Positions 29,841 to 37,420 of a DNA stretch of 64,000 bases are shown here, in pieces. The stretch comes from a virus, in IMG/VR virus record IMGVR_UViG_3300042484_001840, positions 62,001 through 126,000 of that record; one strand, 5' to 3'. The position numbers were made by a program, and so were the translations under genes. The notes under the pieces are model-generated. The model saw only the letters and a list, made by a program, of their open reading frames with translations. It made no database searches and was not told the DNA's origin. How positions within the stretch are numbered: the stretch's first letter is position 1; every line of letters begins with the position of its first letter.

Positions 29841-29866
29841 GGCGGGGGGCGAAAGCCCCCCCCCCC
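29841..29866 (+). terminator. Hairpin after 29556 gene
   Basis: GGGGGGC-GAAA-GCCCCCC with a long C tract; stable GNRA-loop stem. Confidence 0.65.
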
Positions 29867-29870
29867 CCAG

Positions 29871-29893
29871 TTATCCACAGGGCTGTGGACAAC
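29871..29893. other. DnaA box with degenerate partner
   Basis: TTATCCACA at 29871 and TGTGGACAA facing it at 29884. Confidence 0.55.
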
Positions 29894-30008
29894 TTTGCGC
29901 GGAAAATCCGTGCGGGGCTATGGGCTTCCCGACGCGCCCGCTAGCCCCGTTGCTTCAAAATCTGGAGACTCACGGTATGGGCAGAACCCCGCAGGGCTTA
30001 GCGCCCCC

Positions 30009-30296
30009 TCAATCGGGGACGCTTGCCCATGCTTCGGCTTCGGTACTGAACTCGCCAAACTCGGAGACGGTACGAACTTCGGTCAGGCTTACGGCTTGAC
30101 GGACAGTAAAGCGACGCTCGCCGTCCCAAGCGAAGCCGTTAGGGTCTTGCTCAGAAGTGACAAAGTAGCCATCGCCGTAGATATCTCCGTGAACCCTTGA
30201 CGCAAACCAGCGCATAGTGCTATCGGAGAAAAAGTGGTAGCCAGCGTCTTTACTAGCCTCCACGAACTCACTTAGTGTCATGGTTGAAATACTCAT
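30009..30296 (-). CDS. Hypothetical protein (95 aa)
   Basis: ATG 30296 after ACTAAGGAGATAACT. SISTMTLSEFVEASKDAGYH, then FFSDSTMRWFASRVHGDIYGDGYF and FTVRQAVSL. The C-terminal codons and stop take part in an AGCGCCCC...GGGGACGCT hairpin. Resembles small phage proteins with RYF.S...GDGYFVTSE; not named. Confidence 0.66.
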   Translation of the reverse strand: MSISTMTLSEFVEASKDAGYHFFSDSTMRWFASRVHGDIYGDGYFVTSEQDPNGFAWDGERRFTVRQAVSLTEVRTVSEFGEFSTEAEAWASVPD

Positions 30297-30324
30297 AGTT
30301 ATCTCCTTAGTAGTTGATGGATAA

Positions 30325-30365
30325 ATTATACCGAGGGGGTGTGGCTCAGTTCCCCAAGCCACACC
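30325..30365 (-). promoter_or_regulatory. Fused terminator-promoter, GGAACT type (30296 gene)
   Basis: TATAAT (30325-30330), GGAACT (30348-30353), 17-bp spacer; stem GGTGTGGCT / AGCCACACC (30338-30365) with the -35 in the loop. Confidence 0.65.
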
Positions 30366-30373
30366 GAAGCCCC

Positions 30374-30541
30374 TCAGAACCGAGGTAGTTGGCTTAGGAC
30401 ATAATCCTCGGCACGGGTGATGTACTTAGCCGTAACAGCGCCTCGTGCTTTTCTATAAGCGAGGTCATAGATACGGTCAGCAACTTCAAAGCCATGCTTA
30501 CGGATAAGAGCCTCGTAAAGTTCATTTTCTGAGAATGTCAT
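30374..30541 (-). CDS. Small helical protein, family P (55 aa)
   Basis: ATG 30541 after ACTAAGGAGAAAATA. ELYEALIRKHGFEVADRIYD and LAYRKARGAVTAKYITRAED match the pattern of 25359-25541 and 27375-27554. Function unknown. Confidence 0.66.
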   Translation of the reverse strand: MTFSENELYEALIRKHGFEVADRIYDLAYRKARGAVTAKYITRAEDYVLSQLPRF

Positions 30542-30572
30542 TATTTTCTCCTTAGTAGTGGTGACAGATATA

Positions 30573-30603
30573 AGTATACACCCGCCGAGTGTAGAAACTA
30601 CAA
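30573..30603 (-). promoter_or_regulatory. Shared-class promoter, 19-bp spacer variant (30541 gene)
   Basis: TTGTAG (30598-30603), CTACAC in spacer, TATACT (30573-30578). The spacer is 19 bp, unlike the others. TGTGT-CTCTTG-TCACA, a CRP-like site, lies just upstream at 30612-30627. Confidence 0.6.
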
Positions 30604-30636
30604 CCATACGGTGTGTCTCTTGTCACACTACCTAAC

Positions 30637-30772
30637 CGAACAGGTGTTCGCACGGAGACACCGAACAAGTGTTCCCCGAACGGGTGTTCGTACCGAACAA
30701 GTGTTCGCTTGATAAAAATACGCACCGACGCATAAAAATACACCGAACAGGTGTTCTACGAACAGGTGTTCG
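30637..30772. promoter_or_regulatory. Array of six SOS-box-like palindromes (CGAAC-N4-GTTCG)
   Basis: 14-bp sites start at 30637, 30662, 30677, 30694, 30744 and 30759; four are perfect and two have one end base changed. Two sites abut TTGATA (30709) and TTGACA (30774) -35-like hexamers. CGAAC-N4-GTTCG is the LexA box of actinobacteria and Bacillus. It fills the 316-bp gap before the SNF2 helicase gene. Confidence 0.82.
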
Positions 30773-30858
30773 CTTGACAAATGTAGCCACATTACGGAGG
30801 GAATGTGGACACAATAAAAGCACAGAACTAGAACCGATAGCCCCGCTAGACTAAAGAT

Positions 30859-32766
30859 ATGAATGGGCAACTAATACTAGGAACGGACACGCTTGTTGCC
30901 GTGTTCCCGTACGATAAGGCGCAAGTTGCGCGGATCAGAACCATACGCGGGGCTGTATGGGACAACGCATCTAAAACATGGCGGATACCCCTTACTCAAT
31001 TCTCCAAGGCAACAGAATTGGCGTTGGAACTCGGCTGGTGGATTAGCCCCGAAGTAGCAATGCTGAACATACCCAGTGAACCCGTGGACATGATGACGGT
31101 GAACAGCAAAACCGTGAGGCTTTCGTTCTCGTTTGACCCAGTAAAAGTGCGTGCGGTTAAGCGGATACCAGGCATAACTTGGGACAAAAAGACGGCATCG
31201 TGGGAAGCCCCGCTCTCGTCACTATCGGAATGTGCTGACTGGGCGAAGCAGTTTGACATGGAAGTAAGCGAAGATACGCAGACGCAAATATCAGAAATAA
31301 CCGAAACCAGGTCAAAACTGATTGAGCAGTCAAGGCAAACCGATGCTGACCTTGAAGTGGCGGGACTACCACTGCTTCCGTACCAAAGAGCGGGCGTGAA
31401 GTACGCTGCTGAGGCACGCAGATGCTTCATTGCTGACGACATGGGACTTGGTAAAACACTCCAAGCAATCGCAACTCTTGAGTATGTTATGGATAGTTAC
31501 CCCGCAGTTGTTGTCTGCCCACCCACGCTGGTACTGAACTGGAAGAACGAGTACAACAAGTGGCTACCAGGTAGAAATGTTGTCACGGTGAAGAACCGAA
31601 GCGAATTCCCAGACGGGGCTTATGATGTTGTCGTTGTTGGTTACTCAAACATCAACGCATGGGCGAACAAACTCCAAAAGCACCGAAGTTATGTGTTTGA
31701 CGAGTCGCATTACTGCAAAAGTGCTGATGCGCAGCGCACGAAGGCTGCCATCAAGATGGCGAAGTCGGCACCGAAAGAAGGAATTGTTCTTTGTTTGACT
31801 GGTACGCCCGTAACCAACCGCCCCGCTGAATACGCCCCGCAGTTGGACATGCTTGGAAAACTTTCTGATTTTGGTGGCAAATGGGGCTTTTACCGACGAT
31901 ATTGCGCGGCTTTCCGAGACAGATTTGGGCAATGGAACATCTCAGGCAACTCCAACTTGGAAGAACTCAACGACAGACTCCGAGGAAACTGTTATATCCG
32001 AAGAACTAAGGACCAGGTACTGGAAGAACTCCCACCCGTGCGTCACAACACGATCCTGATTGAAGGAACTGATGCGGGGCTGAAGGAGTATCGCAAGGCG
32101 GAAAACGACATCGTAAAATATCTAATGGAGCGTGCACGGCAAATCGCTGAAGAACTTGGTGAATCACCGAACTCCGCTGCTGTGCGAGCAAAAATGAGGG
32201 CAGAACGGAACGAACATTTGATTCGCATCGGCGTTCTTCGGAAGTTAGCCGCTAAAGCGAAGATGCCCGCTGTTATTGAATGGGTTGATGGGCGCATTGA
32301 AGCGGGGCAAAAGGTGGTTATCGCCGCTCACCACCGTGAAATCGTTGATGAACTTGCTCAGAAGTATGGGAACATAAAGATTCAGGGAGGCATGGATGTC
32401 AATGATGTGGAAGCAAACAAGAAGATGTTTCAAGAGAAAAGTGTCACAGAAAGCCCCGTTATCGTTCTTTCCATCCAAGCAGCGAAAACAGGTCACACGC
32501 TGACCGCTTCTCAAGATGTTCTCTTCGTGGAACTTCCATGGACACCGAGCGATGTGGATCAAACTTACTCAAGATGCCACCGACTGGGACAAAAGGGCAG
32601 TGTAACAGCAACTTATCTGCTTTGTCAAGGAACTGTTGATGAAAAAATCTACGATGTCATTGAGCAGAAGCGTGGAGTTGTGAACGCTGCGACTGAAGGA
32701 ACCGAAGTGAGCGGGGCTGGTGGAGAATTGTTTGACCATTACCTCCAACTGTCAATGAAATACTGA
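30859..32766 (+). CDS. SNF2-family (SMARCAL1-like) DNA helicase/translocase
   Basis: 635 residues. Walker A DDMGLGKT (193-200), DESH box, LTGTPVTNRP (motif III), and QTYSRCHRLGQKGSV (motif VI) identify a complete SNF2 ATPase. The first 135 residues hold two tandem copies of a beta/alpha unit (13-60 and 87-133, each F.xD...V..I/..I.G..WD.....W..PL) like HARP-type domains of annealing helicases. Suited to fork restart or recombination. SOS-type array upstream suggests DNA-damage control. Confidence 0.92.
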   Translation: MNGQLILGTDTLVAVFPYDKAQVARIRTIRGAVWDNASKTWRIPLTQFSKATELALELGWWISPEVAMLNIPSEPVDMMTVNSKTVRLSFSFDPVKVRAVKRIPGITWDKKTASWEAPLSSLSECADWAKQFDMEVSEDTQTQISEITETRSKLIEQSRQTDADLEVAGLPLLPYQRAGVKYAAEARRCFIADDMGLGKTLQAIATLEYVMDSYPAVVVCPPTLVLNWKNEYNKWLPGRNVVTVKNRSEFPDGAYDVVVVGYSNINAWANKLQKHRSYVFDESHYCKSADAQRTKAAIKMAKSAPKEGIVLCLTGTPVTNRPAEYAPQLDMLGKLSDFGGKWGFYRRYCAAFRDRFGQWNISGNSNLEELNDRLRGNCYIRRTKDQVLEELPPVRHNTILIEGTDAGLKEYRKAENDIVKYLMERARQIAEELGESPNSAAVRAKMRAERNEHLIRIGVLRKLAAKAKMPAVIEWVDGRIEAGQKVVIAAHHREIVDELAQKYGNIKIQGGMDVNDVEANKKMFQEKSVTESPVIVLSIQAAKTGHTLTASQDVLFVELPWTPSDVDQTYSRCHRLGQKGSVTATYLLCQGTVDEKIYDVIEQKRGVVNAATEGTEVSGAGGELFDHYLQLSMKY

Positions 32767-32874
32767 AATCACCCCACCCGTAGTATTCATTTGATAAACT
32801 ATAGGGGCACAGAAAAACTACTACTTGCTATCGGCGTATGCGCCTGACCTTATCCACCGAACAACGGAGCAAAA

Positions 32875-33426
32875 TTGAAACCATCAACTGTAGCGAAGCA
32901 TTATCTAATACCAATTTCTATCATCGCAAGTGCCATCATATTCATCTCAAGTACATTTGGAAGTAATCCAAGTAATCAAACATCGGTCTCTATAACCCCA
33001 ACAGAAACACCAACAACTACTAGCGTTTTGACAACCGAAGCCCCGTCAACTACTACGACAACGCTTCTTCCCCCGAACTGGACTCCACCGACATTGCCGT
33101 CTGATGTTCCATGTCAAGAGTGGACTCAAACAGCACTTGATGCTGGCTGGCATTGGGCGCTCCTACCCGACCTGCTCCGTATTGTATGGCGTGAATCTCG
33201 CTGTCAGAATGTGATTGAAGGTCACCCTCAATGGAATGGACATGACCGAGGACCGCTTCAGATCAATCAGGTGTGGCTTGACGAGATTGAGGCGAAGTAT
33301 GGCACTTGGGAAGTGGTTGACGATCCCCACTACAACTTTGCTTGGGCGTGGGAAATGTACATCTGGTTTGAGGCTAATCGTGGGTGTGGATTTGACCCGT
33401 GGTACAAAACACATTCGTGTAAGTGA
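32875..33426 (+). CDS. Membrane-anchored lysozyme-like transglycosylase (copy 1)
   Basis: 183 residues from TTG 32875 (GGAG 5 bp upstream). N-terminal hydrophobic anchor (LIPISIIASAIIFISS), a Thr/Pro linker and a lysozyme-like domain: LRIVWRESRCQN gives the catalytic Glu, GPLQINQVW the conserved GxxQI, and FAWAWEMY the C-terminal helix. Probably cuts cell-wall glycan outside the membrane, for entry-related or superinfection roles since it is far from the lysis genes. Confidence 0.75.
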   Translation: MKPSTVAKHYLIPISIIASAIIFISSTFGSNPSNQTSVSITPTETPTTTSVLTTEAPSTTTTTLLPPNWTPPTLPSDVPCQEWTQTALDAGWHWALLPDLLRIVWRESRCQNVIEGHPQWNGHDRGPLQINQVWLDEIEAKYGTWEVVDDPHYNFAWAWEMYIWFEANRGCGFDPWYKTHSCK

Positions 33427-33435
33427 GGAGCAAAA

Positions 33436-33948
33436 ATGAACATATTCAACAAATGGATCATCGGAGTCACCCTCTCCTTCGCAGTCATCGGCGTTTCCTT
33501 ATGCGGGACTGCGGACAACAAGGCAAATGCTGAAAAAATAGTTCCAGCAACAGCACCGATTGACCTTTCGGGAGTGAATTGGACTGAACTCGCTCGTTTT
33601 ATGTATGGAAGATGCGGGGAATACCATGACCTCGCCATCGCAGTCGGCTGGACTGAAGCGCATTGGAAGAAGTTGAGTTTCGTCATGTACCGCGAGTCCC
33701 GCTGTAACACGATGTCGTTCAACAAGAAGGACCCAAACGGTGGAAGTCGTGGACTTATCCAGATCAACGGTTTCTGGTGTAAACCAAGCAAGTACAACAA
33801 ATCTGGCTGGTTACAGGCGCAAGGAATACTTAACACTTGCGAGGATCTGTTCATTCCCGAAGTAAACCTCCGTGCGGGGCTAGCGATGTGGAACTACAGC
33901 CAACAGCGCAACAAGTGCGGCTGGCAGCCATGGGCAACACGGTGCTGA
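33436..33948 (+). CDS. Secreted lysozyme-like transglycosylase (copy 2)
   Basis: 170 residues with signal peptide (IIGVTLSFAVIGVSLC). FVMYRESRCNTMS contains the Glu, GLIQINGFW the substrate-site motif and LAMWNYSQQRN the C-terminal helix. Paralogue of the preceding gene, 9 bp downstream in the same operon, with extra Cys pairs suitable for an extracellular fold. SLCG after the hydrophobic stretch could be a weak lipobox. Confidence 0.75.
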   Translation: MNIFNKWIIGVTLSFAVIGVSLCGTADNKANAEKIVPATAPIDLSGVNWTELARFMYGRCGEYHDLAIAVGWTEAHWKKLSFVMYRESRCNTMSFNKKDPNGGSRGLIQINGFWCKPSKYNKSGWLQAQGILNTCEDLFIPEVNLRAGLAMWNYSQQRNKCGWQPWATRC

Positions 33949-34014
33949 CCCCATTGTTCTGATAAATCTAACGGAACACAAAAGTGCTGGTCAGAGGCTT
34001 TTTTGTCGTATGAC

Positions 34015-34043
34015 TTGCTTTAGATAAATCCATACGCTAGTAT
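34015..34043 (+). promoter_or_regulatory. Promoter for DUF932 gene
   Basis: TTGCTT (34015-34020) and TAGTAT (34038-34043), 17-bp spacer; leader GATACTAAGGAGAAATA. Confidence 0.65.
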
Positions 34044-34078
34044 TTCATATAAATCCAAACAGATACTAAGGAGAAATA

Positions 34079-35107
34079 ATGGCACATGAACTAGAAATGA
34101 AGGCAGACGGAACAGCGAAGTTCGCTTATTCGCTCAAGGGCGGTATCCCGTGGCATCGCCTCGGAGTCCCGCTTGAAGGTTTACAGACAGTAGACGCAAT
34201 GCTCAAAGCATCGGAAGCCGACTACGAAGTAAAACTCACCAAAGTGGCGGCAGTTGATGATGATGGCAACTTCATTCTTGATGGCAATGGAAAGCCGATC
34301 ATTATTGAAGATACCCGTGCCACTATCCGAGACAACGGAGATGGAACGCTTGACGCACTTTCTTCAGTTGGAACTCGCTATGTGGTCAAACAGAACAGGG
34401 AAGTAGCAGAACGCGCGCTCGCAGTAGTCGGGGCTTCTGAGGGAGAGGCAGTTGTTGACACCGCTGGCGTTCTTCAGAACGGAAAGCGTTTCTTCATGAC
34501 GCTTGACTTAGGATCACTCATCATTGATCCGATGGGTGTGAATGACAAGATCGCTCGCTATCTCGTTGTATCCACGGGACATGACGGAGTGTGGCCAGTT
34601 CGCTACGCAAATACCGACATTCGTGCTGTTTGTAACAATACTGTTCGCCTTGGAATCAAGGAAGCAGAACGAGTGTTCGTGGCACGACATACAAAGAACA
34701 TGGACTCAGCGTTTGACGATGCGAAGGAAGTCTTGCGCATCAGCGTTGACTGGGCGAAGAACTTCAAGGTCATGGCAGAAGAGATGCTGTCTATCGCAGT
34801 CCCGAAAGATTCAGGCAAGGTGGACAAGGTTCTCAACCGAGTCTTCCCCATCAAGAAAGATGAGACGGATCGCCAACGAACGAATCGTGAACGCACCAAC
34901 ATGATTATCCGTTCACTCTACGAATCGGACAAGAACGCTGGTGGTTTCGGACATAACGGCTGGAGTATGTACAACGCCATTGGCGAATACCTTGACCATC
35001 ACCGAGACGCAGAGTTAGATGAGCGAGCATTTGCTTCACTTGACGACAACTCATGGGTGACACGCATCAAGTTGGAAACCCAGCAGGCTGTTCTTTCACT
35101 AGTCTGA
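34079..35107 (+). CDS. DUF932 phage/plasmid-like protein
   Basis: 342 residues. Typical DUF932 features: PWHRLGVPL near the N-terminus, SVGTRYVVKQNREV, a GKRFFMTLDLG strand, NTDIRAVCNNTVRLG, and C-terminal NMDSAFDDAKEVLRIS helices. Abundant on large phages and plasmids; thought to bind nucleic acid but unproven. Single-gene unit with own promoter and terminator. Confidence 0.9.
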   Translation: MAHELEMKADGTAKFAYSLKGGIPWHRLGVPLEGLQTVDAMLKASEADYEVKLTKVAAVDDDGNFILDGNGKPIIIEDTRATIRDNGDGTLDALSSVGTRYVVKQNREVAERALAVVGASEGEAVVDTAGVLQNGKRFFMTLDLGSLIIDPMGVNDKIARYLVVSTGHDGVWPVRYANTDIRAVCNNTVRLGIKEAERVFVARHTKNMDSAFDDAKEVLRISVDWAKNFKVMAEEMLSIAVPKDSGKVDKVLNRVFPIKKDETDRQRTNRERTNMIIRSLYESDKNAGGFGHNGWSMYNAIGEYLDHHRDAELDERAFASLDDNSWVTRIKLETQQAVLSLV

Positions 35108-35129
35108 CAAACATCAAAAATAGAGTCAT

Positions 35130-35167
35130 AATGGGGTGGGACAAAATAGTCCCGCCCCATTCTATTT
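35130..35167 (+). terminator. Intrinsic terminator after DUF932 gene
   Basis: AATGGGGTGGGAC and GTCCCGCCCCATT (13 bp with one G-U) then TCTATTT. Confidence 0.85.
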
Positions 35168-35176
35168 GGAGAAAAA

Positions 35177-35542
35177 ATGAACTACGAAGGTATGGACCCT
35201 GACAAACTTCATAAAATAGTTCAATCCGCAATCAACCCGCTTGAGGTTTTTCGGAGGGCTTTCTGCCAACGAGTAGTTGAATCGGTGAACAGCCAATTCG
35301 GTGACGAAGGTTTGTACGACTTACTTCTTGGAATAGATGCAGTGGGCAACTTTGGTTCAGTAGTTGTTATCAACCGAGATGAAATAGATAACTATATGTT
35401 TTCAACATTCGGGACTTTTGACGAGTACATGTACGACAAAATCGTCATGTCAGAAGAATGGGCGGACTTCTTGGGTCATGTTATGGCGGAAGCGGGCGCA
35501 ACCTTAGGTAAAATCATTGACGACGCAATGGATAACGACTAA
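35177..35542 (+). CDS. Hypothetical acidic protein (121 aa)
   Basis: ATG after TTGGAGAAAAA. Helical acidic protein (DKLHKIVQSAINPLEVFRRAF) with VVVINRDEIDNYMF and a C-terminal helix. End overlaps the convergent gene. Not recognised. Confidence 0.62.
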   Translation: MNYEGMDPDKLHKIVQSAINPLEVFRRAFCQRVVESVNSQFGDEGLYDLLLGIDAVGNFGSVVVINRDEIDNYMFSTFGTFDEYMYDKIVMSEEWADFLGHVMAEAGATLGKIIDDAMDND

Positions 35543-35772
35543 CTCCAGCCGTTGATGGGGTGGAACTCAGCGTAAGCAGTGTTATCTGAGAACGCAGTAA
35601 CTACTAATCCAAGTTCCGTAACGAGAAGGTCTGCGACTTGACCGAAATGGTCCCGCATCACTTCTAAGTCAACATCTTCTCCGCCGTCATTCGCCAAATC
35701 AACGAGCAAATCACGAATGTAGTTTGTGATGAAAAGTTGAGCAGTATGAGTTTCTGAAATTTCTGAATTCAT
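35539..35772 (-). CDS. Hypothetical acidic protein (77 aa)
   Basis: Helical (AQLFITNYIRDLLVDLANDG) with HFGQVADLLVTELGLVV. Head-to-head with the SSB promoter, so the intergenic region may be shared. Start codon ATG without strong RBS. Not recognised. Confidence 0.52.
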   Translation of the reverse strand: MNSEISETHTAQLFITNYIRDLLVDLANDGGEDVDLEVMRDHFGQVADLLVTELGLVVTAFSDNTAYAEFHPINGWS

Positions 35773-35773
35773 G

Positions 35774-35802
35774 TTGACAATCTAGCATGATGCTGGTAAC
35801 CT
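35774..35802 (+). promoter_or_regulatory. Promoter for SSB
   Basis: TTGACA (35774-35779) and TAACCT (35797-35802), 17-bp spacer. Confidence 0.55.
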
Positions 35803-35843
35803 TGTCGGTAACAACCCCACAGGGGAACACGAGGAGAATACGA

Positions 35844-36305
35844 ATGTCAGCATCACCGACAACACTTACAGGAAACCTTGTTTCAGATCCCGAACTCAAG
35901 TTCTTGGATAATGGAACAGCGAAACTATCAGGCTCAATTGCCGTTGGTCACTATTGGACTGACGCATCGGGCGAAAAGCAAGAAAAGACTTCATTCATTG
36001 ACTTCGTTGCTTGGCGTTACCTTGCCGACGACGCAGCACGAGTGTTGGAAAAGGGCGTTCGTATCATTGTTACGGGTCGCCTTGAACAGCGTTCGTGGGA
36101 ACAAGACGGGGCTAAGCGAAGCAAGGTTGAACTTATCGCTGACGACATCGCAGTCGCAGTGAAGTCAATTGAGTCGTTTGACCGTCGCCGTGCTGGTGAA
36201 AAGGGTGCTGTTGCGCCGAAGCCAGCCGCTGCTAGGCAGGCACAACGCCCTGTACTTAAGGCGACACCAACGCAATCCGTAATGGAAGATGCCGAGCCAT
36301 TCTGA
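35844..36305 (+). CDS. ssb: Single-stranded DNA-binding protein
   Basis: 153 residues from ATG 35844 (GAGGAG RBS). OB-fold typical of SSB: TLTGNLVSDPELKFLDNG, then FIDFVAWRYLADDAARVLEKG and IIVTGRLEQRSWEQDG. A disordered Ala/Pro linker leads to the acidic tip EDAEPF, the protein-interaction tail (like DDDIPF). Coats single-stranded DNA at replication forks. Confidence 0.95.
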   Translation: MSASPTTLTGNLVSDPELKFLDNGTAKLSGSIAVGHYWTDASGEKQEKTSFIDFVAWRYLADDAARVLEKGVRIIVTGRLEQRSWEQDGAKRSKVELIADDIAVAVKSIESFDRRRAGEKGAVAPKPAAARQAQRPVLKATPTQSVMEDAEPF

Positions 36306-36365
36306 GCGAATTCTCGTTCTTCATAGTGTGTCTACTAGGGACATACGCAGTAGTGAAATTGGTTG

Positions 36366-36395
36366 ATGGTCGGGGCAAGAAATAGCCCCGACCAT
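36366..36395 (+). terminator. Hairpin terminator after SSB
   Basis: ATGGTCGGGGC and GCCCCGACCAT, 11-bp perfect stem; between convergent genes. Contains the CGGGGC motif. Confidence 0.75.
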
Positions 36396-36598
36396 TACCA
36401 TTTCTGATGTATGAATTCCCACACTTCAACTGGCACAGAGTCCTCGTAGTACGGATCAAGGATTGTACCGATGAGTTCCGAAGCAATGTCGGGTCTGACC
36501 ATCGCAAGGAAGTTTGATATCGCCTGCCCTAGTCGTTGACTCTCCCTATTGCGTTCAAAGTAATCGGTTGAGTTACTAAGGAACTCTATGTAGTTCAC
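36395..36598 (-). CDS. Hypothetical protein (67 aa)
   Basis: Start taken as GTG 36598, overlapping the upstream TGA with GGGAG 8-9 bp before it; TTG 36613 or GTG 36607 are alternatives. Helical (GQAISNFLAMVRPDIASELI) with acidic ends and VEVWEFIHQKW. Not recognised. Confidence 0.55.
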   Translation of the reverse strand: MNYIEFLSNSTDYFERNRESQRLGQAISNFLAMVRPDIASELIGTILDPYYEDSVPVEVWEFIHQKW

Positions 36599-36858
36599 TC
36601 TGTCCACTCCCAAGTTCCGTTTTGGTGAAGCGTAGCATTTGACGGAGCGTCACAGTTCTTGATGTCCACGAACATTTGCCCGTCGTTCTCCCAAGTAAAG
36701 TTAGCGTTGAGCACTACTGGGCAGGGATTGTCATTATCGGGGTCTACGATGTCTGCTAGGCGTGTTATACCAAGCATAGAGAATATTCCTAGTCCACCCC
36801 AAAAAGTGAAGCGGACTGCTGTGCGGATAGAGTAGTAGAGTGATGTTTTAGTAGTCAT
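36595..36858 (-). CDS. Membrane-anchored small protein (87 aa)
   Basis: ATG 36858, the first codons reading MTTKTSLYYS. A hydrophobic helix (VRFTFWGGLGIFSMLGI) then an extracytoplasmic part with two Cys (NPCPVV, DIKNCDAP). The C-terminus ends WEWTE. No conventional RBS is obvious. Not recognised. Confidence 0.6.
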   Translation of the reverse strand: MTTKTSLYYSIRTAVRFTFWGGLGIFSMLGITRLADIVDPDNDNPCPVVLNANFTWENDGQMFVDIKNCDAPSNATLHQNGTWEWTE

Positions 36859-36864
36859 AGTTAC

Positions 36865-36893
36865 ATTATACAAAACCTATCCATGAATGTCAA
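36865..36893 (-). promoter_or_regulatory. Consensus promoter (36858 gene)
   Basis: TTGACA (36888-36893), 17-bp spacer, TATAAT (36865-36870). Only about 7 bp separate the -10 from ATG, so the transcript may be leaderless or nearly so. Confidence 0.78.
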
Positions 36894-36901
36894 GGATTGT
36901 T

Positions 36902-37354
36902 ATGGCAGATAAGATAAACAAAAAATCAGCACCAAGACAGAAAATCTTAGGGATAGAACGGGAAGGCGCATGGGGAAGGGTTGAGTATCTCCATCGGTTG
37001 GCGTGCGGGCATACCGAGCGACGGAAGCGACCAGCGAAAACTGAGATTATCTCTTGTTCGTGGTGCGTGGTTGCGGAAGAGCAAACGGAAGTTCTACAGA
37101 GTTTCGCCACGAAGAGACCACAAAGCCCCGCTGAAGATGATGTTTTTGACAGAATGGGATCGCTGATTGCTGTTTCGGAAAGAGAAGTTTCCAAACTGAA
37201 GGCAGAAATTGCGTCTAAGTTTGATGTTCCTGTGGACTATGTTGATGTTGTCGTGGAAGACGATGACGGGACTCTTTCGGTTTCGTACGCAATTATCTTC
37301 TTGTCAGCGCAAGACATCAAGAACATTCTCGTGGACTCTAAAGAAAATACTTGA
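36902..37354 (+). CDS. Hypothetical protein with CGH/CSWC zinc site (150 aa)
   Basis: ATG 36902 with AAGGA RBS. HRLACGHTERRKRPAKTEI then CSWC form a C/H...CxxC zinc site in a basic N-terminal domain. The C-terminal half is acidic (VDYVDVVVEDDDGTLSV). Its stop TGA lies within the next promoter's TTGACA. Not recognised. Confidence 0.62.
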   Translation: MADKINKKSAPRQKILGIEREGAWGRVEYLHRLACGHTERRKRPAKTEIISCSWCVVAEEQTEVLQSFATKRPQSPAEDDVFDRMGSLIAVSEREVSKLKAEIASKFDVPVDYVDVVVEDDDGTLSVSYAIIFLSAQDIKNILVDSKENT

Positions 37355-37379
37355 CATTCACCCACTCACTCAGTAGACT
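37351..37379 (+). promoter_or_regulatory. Promoter for lipoprotein operon, -35 contains upstream stop
   Basis: TTGACA (37351-37356), 17-bp spacer, TAGACT (37374-37379). TGA stop at 37352-37354 is inside the -35. Confidence 0.65.
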
Positions 37380-37420
37380 ATGGCTAAAGTTACTACTAAC
37401 AACAACAGAAAGATACAATC

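Noticed and set aside
30552-30870. Leftward 63-80 aa frames over the SOS-like array
   Set aside because: Repetitive VRTPVR-type peptides arise from the palindromes; no RBS.
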